Positions 56,289 to 64,000 of a stretch of 64,000 nucleotides of DNA are shown in pieces. Location of the stretch: contig NZ_JADCUC010000006.1 in the NCBI RefSeq assembly GCF_016464365.1, positions 186,001 to 250,000 on the forward strand, in the 5' to 3' direction. The notes beneath the pieces are model-generated. The model was not told the origin of the DNA. It made no database searches and was given only the letters and a program-made list of their open reading frames with translations. Each line of letters starts with the position of its first letter. The stretch's first letter is position 1. The position numbers were made by a program, and so were the translations under genes. This DNA is from Sandaracinobacteroides hominis. GTDB taxonomy: Bacteria; Pseudomonadota; Alphaproteobacteria; Sphingomonadales; Sphingomonadaceae.

Positions 56289-59200
56289 ATGGCGAAGAAG
56301 CCGACGGAGGGCAGGGGCGGGACCCCTGTGGGCAGGATTGTCGGGAAGCAGCCGGTAGCGGGCAAGATCGTCGCAACGAAGGCTGCGGCGGGCAAGGTGG
56401 CCGCCGGCAAGGTTTCGGACAAGGCCAAGGTCATCGCCGGCAAGGTGACCGACAAGCTGGGCGACCGGCCCGTGATCGTCGAGCGCAACCCGCCCGTGTT
56501 TCGGCTGAACGATCCTGTCCAGAACCTGTTCAAGCGGGCGGGGGGCAGCAATGTCGTGGCGGTTGTCCGCCCGGATGACCTCGCTGCCATTCGGATCGAG
56601 CTGAACGGGCTCAACGTTACGGGGGGTGCTTCGCCGCGGCTGAAGAAGACGGGATCCGGCGCGGCGCATCTGATCCTGCACTTCCAGCCGCAGGCCATCG
56701 TGGAGCAGGCGTTTTTCGAGACGCAGGCGACCTATACCAACCCCACCAATCCGCAGGGCGATATCGCCCCCAGCCCGCCTGCGGATTTCAGCGAGACGCC
56801 GGGTGAGCCACCGGTGCGGGCGCGGATTTCGGGGGAATCGCGGCTGTCGTTCGCCGTGCCGGACGGGTTCGACATCGAATGGTCGCTGGCCTCGGTGCTG
56901 GAGGCCGTGCGGACGCTGGCGCCGAATGTGGCGGCGAATGCGAAGCCGCGCACCAGTCGTTTCCGGCCGATCATCTGGGGCGATATCTTCGTTGTCTCCA
57001 AGGTGAAGGCGCTGCACCCGAAGCTTCGGGGGCGGCTTGCGAGCTTTTCGGTGCGTTCGGCCCGTATCGGCGCGGCGGAGGATACCGCCGGGATCCTTGC
57101 CGGCCGTATCTCTGCGGTTGGCGGGCTGGTGCGGCCGATCGATGTGGCGCGCATTCCCGGCATCCGCTTTTCCGCGCGCCCGGCCTTGCCTTCGGCCACC
57201 ACGACTTCGATCGAGCTGCCGTTCCGGCTGATCATTTCCCCGCACGAGGGGGAGCGGTTCCAGCATGCGACGGCCCCCGTGGTGACACCCGGAACCGGCC
57301 GTACCGAACTGTGGCATACCCGGTTGGTGGGGCCGAAGGGGTCAGCGCTGAAGGCGATCGAGCCGCCGCACCCGGACAGCAACCGGACGATCCGGGCGAT
57401 CTGGGCGCTGACCGGGGAAAGCAGCCCGCCGGATCGGCCGATGCAGGGGAACTGGCCGGATATCGTCCATATTCCGCCGCCCAGCAATGCGCCGTTCCGG
57501 ATGCCGATGAACGATTTCGACCGGTTCCAGATTGCGCATCTGTCGTCGAACTTCTCGGTCGGCAACTACGTGCCGGAGCCGATCGACGCGAACCTGCTGA
57601 TGCTGTCGGCGCTGGGTGGCTGGCTGGACAGCAAGGGCGGCTGGAACCCGCCGGGCCTGTCGGTCGAGGAATGGGTGCACCGCGCCTCGATGGCGCGCGA
57701 CCATTATGTGCGGATCGTCTACAAGGGTTTCCTCTATCCGTTCGGGCACCGGGTGAGCCTGGTGAAGGTGACGGAGCGGAAGTTCCACAGCCCGCCGGGC
57801 AATACGGTGACGGGCAATCCCGCCAGCCAGTATCCGGGCAATATCGCCTATCTGCGGCAGCGGCTGTTCATGATCGTCCGCGAGCGGGAGCGCCACTATG
57901 ATGAGGCGGCGCTCGGTGCGCTCAGGTCCAACGACAACAAGCGCAGCTGGCAGCGGCAGTTTCCGTTCGCCTCCGTGCGGATCCTGACGCAGACGACGCC
58001 CAACCTCGATCCGCCCGACCTGACCGATGTGGAGGGGCTGGACCAGCAGATGTTCTGGCCGGCGGTGGGCGGACAACCGTTCAAGTTCAGCTGTGTGGGG
58101 ATCGACCTGGACGGCAGCCGTATCGCCTTTGATATGCCGATGATCTTCGTCGACAATATGCTGGCCTGCCCGCGCACCCGGCAGGGCAACAAGCTGGTGC
58201 CGCAGTGGAACACGGCCGAAACCTACGCCGAGAAGGCGCGCAAGGAATATAACAGCCGGCTGGATCGGCGCTCCATTCCGATGAAGGGGCAGCGGGTAGC
58301 GCTGGCGGGGAGCTTCAAGCCGGGCGATACGGCGGTGGAGAGCGAGACCATCGTTTTCAATGGCGAGGCGGAGGCGAACAATGCCGCGCTTCGCGCCGCG
58401 AGCGATCGGCTGAACCGGCCGCTGTGGTTTCCGAAGCTGGACGAGGTGCGGGCCCGCATCGGCGCGCTGGCGAAGCTGGGCGGCACCGACAAGAGCAACC
58501 TGGTCGGCTGGAACGCCTGGTATCTGGACAAGGGCTTCGTCGGCAACAAGGGCGAGGTGTTCGTGGACGTGAAGCCCGAGGGCGGCATGGCCATGCTGGA
58601 CTTTTCCGCACAGGGCGACCGATCCGGCGGCTATGTGCAGCCGAACCTGAAGCCGAGCGCGCTGTCGCGGCTGGCCGGGCCGGTGATGGGGAATGTCGAC
58701 AAGTTCGTGCAGGGGCAGACGGACGCCGGCGCCGGTTTTCCGACCAGCATTTCCGACCTGCCGCTGCCGCTTCTGTTTGGCTGCATCCCGCTGGGCGAGA
58801 TCATCAAGGCGGTGCTGGACCTCACCGACACGCCGGATGAGATCCCGAAATTCGCCTCTGAAGCGGCGAACGATCTGGAGGCGTTCGTTTCCGGACTTTC
58901 GCGGCTTTATGGCTTCATATCGGATATCGCCGCGCAGCCGTCGCAGATCGGCGAAGCGGCGACTGCGGTGTTCAAGGCGCTGCTGGAAGATCTGAAGCAG
59001 CAGGGCCTTGCCTATGCGCAGGCGCAGATGGCGCCGGTGAATGCCGCCATCCAGCAGGCGACGGCGGCGCTGGGCGATGTCGCCTCGAAGCTGGAGGCGC
59101 TGAAGGCGCTGGTGGTGGACGTGGCGGACAGCGCGCCATCGCTGGGGCAGCTGCCCGGCTCCATCGCCACGGCACGGACCCGGCTGCAGCAGCTGAAGAC

Positions 59201-60650
59201 GGCGGCCAATGCGCAGGTGGCGGGGCAGTCGCTGCCGTCCGGCTTGCGCCAGTCGATCCTTGGGGCGGTGCAGACGATCGACGATTTCCTCGCCGATCTG
59301 GAGCTGCTCCCTGCGATCATCTCGGCGGGCAAGTCGCTCTATGCGGCGCTGGACGCGATCTTCTCGGACCCAGGCGGGCTGGGCGAACTGTTCGAGGACC
59401 CGGCGGCCTTCGCGGCGTTGCTGGACGATGTGGCGGCGGCGCTGGGAGGTTTGCGACCGCCGCTGGAGAGTTTCGATCTGCTGGACGGTGCGCCGAAAAA
59501 CACCATCCTCGGCGCGATGCAGGCGGTGGAGGAGGCGCTGGAATCGGCGGCAGATATCATTGAAATGCTCGCCAACCTGCTGGGCGAGGAAATGACCATC
59601 CGCTTCGACTGGAACCCCCGGATCGAAAGCTGGTGGCTGCCGGGCGCCAACAAGGCGACCGACGATCCGATCTTCCGCGCCAACGACCAGAAGGGCTTCC
59701 TTGTCGCGGTTGAGGCCAAGGTGAAGAAATCGGGCGGCGGCACGCCGAAGATCGGCGTTACCTGCGGCCTGAAGCATTTCGACCTGGTGCTGATTGCGCC
59801 CGCGAGCTTCCTGGAGCTGAACTTCGAGAAGATCGAGTTCACGATCGACAGCAGCGCCAAGATGGATGTCGACGTGCTGCTGAACGACATCAAGTTTGTC
59901 GGTCCGCTGAGTTTTGTGGAGACGCTGAAGGATCTGATCCCGCTCGATGGCTTCTCCGATCCGCCCTATCTGGACATCAGCGCGCAGGGCATCGACGCCG
60001 GCTTCGATATCGAGCTGCCGGGTATCTCGATTGGCGTGATGAGCCTGACGAACTTGAGCCTTGGGGCCGGGTTCACTGTGCCGTTCATCGGCCAGCCGCT
60101 GTCGGTGCGGTTCAATTTCTGCAAGCGCGAACAGCCGTTTACGCTGACGGTCTATATCTTCGGCGGGGGCGGTTTCTTTGGCGTCACTATCGATCCGAAC
60201 GGCGTGCAGATCCTGGAGGCGGCGTTCGAGTTTGGCGCTGCCATCTCCATCGATTTCGGCGTTGCGTCGGGCGGTGTGTCGGTGATGGCGGGCATCTACT
60301 TCCGGATGGAGCAGGACGCGGCCTCTCTCACCGGCTATTTCCGGCTGGAGGGGCATGTCGATGTGCTGGGGCTCATCACCGCCTCGCTGGAGCTGTATCT
60401 GGAGCTGCGATACGAGTTCCAGAGCGGCAAGTGCGTCGGCAAGGCCGAGCTGACGATCGAGATCTCGCTGTTCATCTTCTCCGGCAGCGTCACCATCACC
60501 TGCGAGCGTAAGTTCGCCGGTTCCAATGGCGATCCGTCCTTGCGCGACATGCTGGGCTTCCAGCCGGCGATGCCGCTGGAGCAGGAACTGGCCGCCATCG
60601 ACGATGACACCGAATATGCCTGGCGCGACCATATCGAGGCGTTTGCCTGA
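56289..60650 (+). CDS. giant protein of unknown function, 1453 residues
   Basis: GGGAGG precedes the ATG at 56289. The N-terminal 55 residues are a Lys/Ala/Val/Gly repeat (units such as AGKIVATKAA, AGKVAAGKVSDK, AGKVTDKLG) without a signal peptide. Residues 60-850 are mixed strands with Trp- and Pro-rich segments; about 860-1130 is a helical coiled region (DLEAFVSGLSRLYGFISDIA, QQATAALGDVASKLEALKAL); the last 320 residues are Gly-rich beta strands (ISIGVMSLTNLSLGAGFTVPF, GGGGFFGVTIDPNGVQIL). I know no family. No catalytic motif was seen. It is followed 15 bp later by a second giant gene. Structural, perhaps a surface or assembly protein (inference). Confidence 0.9.
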   Translation: MAKKPTEGRGGTPVGRIVGKQPVAGKIVATKAAAGKVAAGKVSDKAKVIAGKVTDKLGDRPVIVERNPPVFRLNDPVQNLFKRAGGSNVVAVVRPDDLAAIRIELNGLNVTGGASPRLKKTGSGAAHLILHFQPQAIVEQAFFETQATYTNPTNPQGDIAPSPPADFSETPGEPPVRARISGESRLSFAVPDGFDIEWSLASVLEAVRTLAPNVAANAKPRTSRFRPIIWGDIFVVSKVKALHPKLRGRLASFSVRSARIGAAEDTAGILAGRISAVGGLVRPIDVARIPGIRFSARPALPSATTTSIELPFRLIISPHEGERFQHATAPVVTPGTGRTELWHTRLVGPKGSALKAIEPPHPDSNRTIRAIWALTGESSPPDRPMQGNWPDIVHIPPPSNAPFRMPMNDFDRFQIAHLSSNFSVGNYVPEPIDANLLMLSALGGWLDSKGGWNPPGLSVEEWVHRASMARDHYVRIVYKGFLYPFGHRVSLVKVTERKFHSPPGNTVTGNPASQYPGNIAYLRQRLFMIVRERERHYDEAALGALRSNDNKRSWQRQFPFASVRILTQTTPNLDPPDLTDVEGLDQQMFWPAVGGQPFKFSCVGIDLDGSRIAFDMPMIFVDNMLACPRTRQGNKLVPQWNTAETYAEKARKEYNSRLDRRSIPMKGQRVALAGSFKPGDTAVESETIVFNGEAEANNAALRAASDRLNRPLWFPKLDEVRARIGALAKLGGTDKSNLVGWNAWYLDKGFVGNKGEVFVDVKPEGGMAMLDFSAQGDRSGGYVQPNLKPSALSRLAGPVMGNVDKFVQGQTDAGAGFPTSISDLPLPLLFGCIPLGEIIKAVLDLTDTPDEIPKFASEAANDLEAFVSGLSRLYGFISDIAAQPSQIGEAATAVFKALLEDLKQQGLAYAQAQMAPVNAAIQQATAALGDVASKLEALKALVVDVADSAPSLGQLPGSIATARTRLQQLKTAANAQVAGQSLPSGLRQSILGAVQTIDDFLADLELLPAIISAGKSLYAALDAIFSDPGGLGELFEDPAAFAALLDDVAAALGGLRPPLESFDLLDGAPKNTILGAMQAVEEALESAADIIEMLANLLGEEMTIRFDWNPRIESWWLPGANKATDDPIFRANDQKGFLVAVEAKVKKSGGGTPKIGVTCGLKHFDLVLIAPASFLELNFEKIEFTIDSSAKMDVDVLLNDIKFVGPLSFVETLKDLIPLDGFSDPPYLDISAQGIDAGFDIELPGISIGVMSLTNLSLGAGFTVPFIGQPLSVRFNFCKREQPFTLTVYIFGGGGFFGVTIDPNGVQILEAAFEFGAAISIDFGVASGGVSVMAGIYFRMEQDAASLTGYFRLEGHVDVLGLITASLELYLELRYEFQSGKCVGKAELTIEISLFIFSGSVTITCERKFAGSNGDPSLRDMLGFQPAMPLEQELAAIDDDTEYAWRDHIEAFA

Positions 60651-60665
60651 GGGAGGGGGTTTCAG

Positions 60666-63600
60666 ATGGCCAAGGCAAGCGTGATGTGGACGGTGCTGCC
60701 CGCCGGGCGGGTGAACGGCGGCGACCGCCTTCTGAATGTCTCGGTGCTGGTGGCGCCGAGATTGACGCCGCAGGTGGTGGACGAGCGGCAGCTTTCCGCG
60801 TTTCCGGATTTCCTGAACTGGCCGAAGACCGTGGCCGAGGCGACGTTCGCGCTCAGGATCAACGGCGTGCTGCACGAGTTGGGGCAGCAGAACGAGCTGC
60901 AGCCCGAGCTGTGGGACAAGCTGTTCAGCGCAGAGACGCCGGTGAGCGGCTTTGTCTTTGCCGACATGAGCCGGGTGAACCTGCGCTCTTTCCCGGTGCG
61001 GCATGTGCTGGGCTTCCTGCGCCGATATTATGGCCGGCTGGCGGTGCAGTCGGCCTCCAACCTGCCCAGCCTGCTGCCGTGGGATGGCGCGCATCCGGAT
61101 CTGAAGGAGATGGTTGGCGAGTTGGGAATGCGCACGCGCAAGATCCCGCTGGGGCATGGCATGCTGGAACTGCCGGAGCCGGGCTTCGGGCGCTTCTATG
61201 ACAAGGAGGCGAAGGGGCTGGACCGTATCCAGCGGGCGCAGGTGTTCGGACCGGACAGCCAGTATAACCGGAAGATCGATGGCCCGGGGGGCGAGCAGGG
61301 CGGGGCAAGCGCGTCGGTGCGGGCGCTGCCGCCCGATTGGACCAATCCGCGCCCCGGCGGGCCGAATGCGCCGATCCAGCCGGGGCCGGCGGCGCAGGTG
61401 ATGGACCAGTTCCGCAGCCAGACCGAATATGCGATGTGGCAGGCGGATCGCTTCTATCGGCGGGTGCCCGCGACAGAGGAAGAGCAGCGGATGCGGCGAC
61501 CGGATTTCTCCGCCGTGCCGCCGCCACCGAAGCAGCCGGAGATGGATTTTCACCGTATCGTCGCCTCGTTTGGCGACCATCCGGCGCTGTTGCGGCAGCT
61601 GGGGCTGCTGCTGGATTTCCGGGTGAAGGCCGAGGCGGTGAATGCACTTGTGGCGGCGGGCGGCGGAACCGGAGACGGCATCCTGCAGCTGGAGGTGAAG
61701 TGGCCGCGCGCGACGGGTTTTGACGATGGGCGCCCGCGGACGGCCTTTCGCGCCGACAAACAGCGTTTCTATACCCGTCCGCGCGGCGGCGACAGCGCGC
61801 GCGGGCTGCTGAAGCTGGAACATGCGCACGATGGCTGGGGCGTGGCCGAGCGGAAGACGCGCAGCCCGTTCGACCTGTTCCAGCTGGACCCGGACGGGGC
61901 GGCGCTGAAGACGGTGGGCTTTACAGTAACTGCGCAGGGGTTGGTGACCAAGCATCTGGACCGCAAGCTGCCCGATGGCGGCGTTACCTATACTACCGGC
62001 GACCGGCAGGGGGTGGCGGCGCTGCGTTCAGGTGGGCTGGGCGTGTCACGCCATGGTCGGGCACAGACGGTAGCGCTGAATGCGGCGGCCGCGGCCACGC
62101 GCAATGCCAGGGTGGCAAGTGGGGCGGCACAGGATGTGCTCTATTTCGCGGAGGATGTGCATCGCGGCTGGCGGGTGGATGTGTCGCCGGTGGAGGATGA
62201 GGTGAACCCGGGCAAATGGTTCAGCCTGAATGCGCGGACCGGCAGCTATCGGCTGCAGAAGACTGACGAGAAGTTGGATCTGCCGCCGGATGAAGGGCAT
62301 GTCGCGGGGGCGTCCACCACCAGATCTGTCGATGCCGCTGCCGACCCGGACGATCATTATCTGCACGAAACGATGTTCCGCTGGAGCGGCTGGAGCCTGT
62401 CTGCGCCGCGTGCCGGGCGGGCGATCCGCGCGCGGAAGGTGGAGGGGACAGAGCTGCAGGCAGAGGAGCCTGCAGACGTCAGCGACGAGGCGCAGGGCGG
62501 CAATGGTCTGGTGGTCAGCTTCAGCGCGACAAAGGGCACTTTGCCGCGGCTGCGGTTCGGACAGCTGTATCGGATGCGGGCGCGCGAAGTGGATGTCGCG
62601 GGCAACAGCCTGTTGCTGGACGATCCGACGCTGGAGCCGCTGGAGCAGGCGAGCGATGCGGTCGGCTATTGGCGGTTCGAGCCGGTGGATCCGCCGGCGC
62701 TGGTGCAGAAGCATCGGGTGAGCGAAGGCGAATCCGGGGAGCGGATGGTGATCCGTTCGAACTGGGATCTCTCGACCGATGACTATCCGGCCTCCGCCGA
62801 TTTTGCGGCGGCGATCGCGCTGCCGGCTTCGGCGGACTTCGCCTATCCGGTGGTGAATGAGCGGCATTTCGCCCCGCCCAAGGCGGCGCAGATGCTGTGC
62901 GAGACGCATGGGAGCTTTGACCCGTTCTTCGGAAATCCGGCGGAGATCAAGAAGGGCTATGAGATCGCCGCGCGCGAGGCGGGGACGTTGTTTGACGGCG
63001 CCGAGCTGGTGACGCCGGTGAAGCTGACGGAGGTGGCGAAGACGCCGGAGCTGCCGCCACGTCTGCCGTCTGAGGACAACCCGGTGGGCGACCGGCTGGT
63101 GGGCGGGCAGTATATCATCCATCCTGAGGAGCAGCTGCTGACGCCCTATCTGCCCGACCCGGCGGCGGCCGGCGTGGCGTTGCGGGCGGCGCCGGGGCAT
63201 CAGCTGCCGGGGGTCGATCAGGAGATGGACCTGGGGCCAAGCTGCATCGTGCGGCGGGCGCCGAACCAGGAGCTGGTGCTGCTGGTGGCGCATGCGAAGC
63301 GCTGGCCGGATTCCTTTGGATTTCGGCTGATCCTGGTGGAGCGGAAGGCGGCGATCGGCAGCCTGCCGTGCAACGAGCAGTTCGACAGCCCCGGCCGGCC
63401 GAAATGGGATGAGGATGCGCGAACGCTGACGCTGTTCGTTTCCAAGGGGCGGATCGTACGGTTGAACTTTGCGAGCTTTGTCGCGCCGCGCGAAATCGGC
63501 AAGTTCGGCATTCCGATGTGGACGACCGATGCCGGCGGGCGGGAGTTTGCAACGCGGATGGCGGTGCTGGGCTGCAACTGGCTGGTGACTCCGTTCCGCC

Positions 63601-64000
63601 CGCTGGTGCTGGTGCACGCGACGCAGCAGCCGGTGTGCGAGCCGGAGTTGATCAAGCTGCACGCGGGAAGGCAGCCGGGCTGGCAGCATGCGGAGCTGAA
63701 ATCGGTGGTGGACCTGCACGGGCCATCATCGGGCAAGTTCGAGATCGAGGCGGTGTGGAGCGAGTGGGTCGACGATATCAGCCGCCCCAGGCCCGAACGG
63801 GTGGAGCGGAAGGGACAGCTGGGGGAGATCCTGCTGGCCGAGAATCATGTGAACCAGTTCGAGCTGAAGGAGGCAGTCGATGCGATGATCTTCGATCCGC
63901 AACGGCCGCGGGCACGGGCCGACCGGCATGAGTTTGGCGACACCAGGTTTCGGCTGATCGAATATCGGGCGCGGGCGACTACGCGGTTCCGCGAATATCT
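60666..64000 (+). CDS. second giant protein of unknown function, runs off the window
   Basis: An open frame of 1111 codons without stop from the ATG at 60666 (GAGGGAGGGGG lies upstream) to the window end; the C-terminus is not in the window. It begins MAKASVMWTVLPAGRVNGGDRLLNVSVLVAPRL and keeps a strand-rich character (VFADMSRVNLRSFPVRHVLGFLRRYYG; LFRWSGWSL-type segments; YRMRAREVDVAGNSLLLDD at about 635). No signal peptide and no familiar motif. Codon use equals the preceding giant gene, and the two start similarly (MAK). They are one transcription unit. Confidence 0.9.
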   Translation, partial: MAKASVMWTVLPAGRVNGGDRLLNVSVLVAPRLTPQVVDERQLSAFPDFLNWPKTVAEATFALRINGVLHELGQQNELQPELWDKLFSAETPVSGFVFADMSRVNLRSFPVRHVLGFLRRYYGRLAVQSASNLPSLLPWDGAHPDLKEMVGELGMRTRKIPLGHGMLELPEPGFGRFYDKEAKGLDRIQRAQVFGPDSQYNRKIDGPGGEQGGASASVRALPPDWTNPRPGGPNAPIQPGPAAQVMDQFRSQTEYAMWQADRFYRRVPATEEEQRMRRPDFSAVPPPPKQPEMDFHRIVASFGDHPALLRQLGLLLDFRVKAEAVNALVAAGGGTGDGILQLEVKWPRATGFDDGRPRTAFRADKQRFYTRPRGGDSARGLLKLEHAHDGWGVAERKTRSPFDLFQLDPDGAALKTVGFTVTAQGLVTKHLDRKLPDGGVTYTTGDRQGVAALRSGGLGVSRHGRAQTVALNAAAAATRNARVASGAAQDVLYFAEDVHRGWRVDVSPVEDEVNPGKWFSLNARTGSYRLQKTDEKLDLPPDEGHVAGASTTRSVDAAADPDDHYLHETMFRWSGWSLSAPRAGRAIRARKVEGTELQAEEPADVSDEAQGGNGLVVSFSATKGTLPRLRFGQLYRMRAREVDVAGNSLLLDDPTLEPLEQASDAVGYWRFEPVDPPALVQKHRVSEGESGERMVIRSNWDLSTDDYPASADFAAAIALPASADFAYPVVNERHFAPPKAAQMLCETHGSFDPFFGNPAEIKKGYEIAAREAGTLFDGAELVTPVKLTEVAKTPELPPRLPSEDNPVGDRLVGGQYIIHPEEQLLTPYLPDPAAAGVALRAAPGHQLPGVDQEMDLGPSCIVRRAPNQELVLLVAHAKRWPDSFGFRLILVERKAAIGSLPCNEQFDSPGRPKWDEDARTLTLFVSKGRIVRLNFASFVAPREIGKFGIPMWTTDAGGREFATRMAVLGCNWLVTPFRPLVLVHATQQPVCEPELIKLHAGRQPGWQHAELKSVVDLHGPSSGKFEIEAVWSEWVDDISRPRPERVERKGQLGEILLAENHVNQFELKEAVDAMIFDPQRPRARADRHEFGDTRFRLIEYRARATTRFREY

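Noticed and set aside
57342-61955. Open frame of about 1537 codons on the minus strand, opposite the giant genes
   Set aside because: It is antisense to two genes with good ribosome sites, crosses the boundary between them, and has the Arg/His/Gln-rich composition that appears when the complement of GC-rich codons is read. The same holds for the minus frame 62046-63719.

Overview
The window is a piece of a GC-rich alphaproteobacterial chromosome, most probably from the order Sphingomonadales. Two secreted proteins end in the sphingomonad form of the PEP-CTERM tail (P-x-x-W-x-M-x-I-A-G-F-G followed by an RRR cluster), the order ihfB / rpsA / cmk is typical of alphaproteobacteria, and repeat units of the kind common in sphingomonads are present. 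Genes are tightly packed. Many operon neighbours overlap by ATGA or GTGA, and three convergent pairs share their stop codons.

Layout. 0-1.9 kb: a minus-strand heavy-metal cluster (MerT-like, MerP-like, an outer-membrane-like protein and a Cys-rich secreted protein). 1.9-13.8 kb: metabolic and envelope genes, including an alpha/beta hydrolase-TPR operon, a five-gene minus operon (GMC oxidoreductase, epoxide hydrolase, EamA exporter, oligopeptidase B, thioesterase), a GDPD lipoprotein with a quinone oxidoreductase, a TerC-like protein, and OmpW behind a perfect FNR/FixK box. 13.9-19 kb: a tRNA-Leu and the core genes ihfB, rpsA, cmk, gpx and a Bax-inhibitor-1 gene. 19-28 kb: the YbbA/YbbP-type ABC system divergent from a TesA-like esterase, then thpR, priA, a transaldolase, xerC and a DsbB-like protein. 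28-34 kb: two SPFH (flotillin/band 7) loci on either side of an amino-acid permease. 34-41 kb: a penicillin-binding-like hydrolase, RidA, a PEP-CTERM protein, a PASTA-like membrane protein and a HAD phosphatase, with two frameshifted genes (an MBL-fold hydrolase and a DUF2306 protein). 41-42 kb: a small GIY-YIG nuclease gene inside arrays of a short palindromic repeat. 42-47.7 kb: class I fumarase, nrdA behind tandem NrdR-like boxes, small ORFs, and nrdB.

47.7-52.5 kb is the accessory part. An AT-rich three-gene operon (MT-A70 adenine methyltransferase, a 360-residue protein I do not recognise, and a PIN-domain nuclease) lies directly behind nrdB. A repeat scar and two ParE-type toxin-antitoxin pairs follow it. 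This operon is my best candidate for an undescribed defence or addiction system. From 56.3 kb to the window end two very large proteins of unknown function (1453 residues, and at least 1111 residues running off the edge) form an operon.

The plus strand is C-rich over G up to about 52.7 kb, whichever strand the genes are on, and G-rich from about 55 kb. This GC-skew reversal could mark a replication-arm switch or an inversion endpoint. All functional calls are read from the translated sequences by eye. No database search was run.
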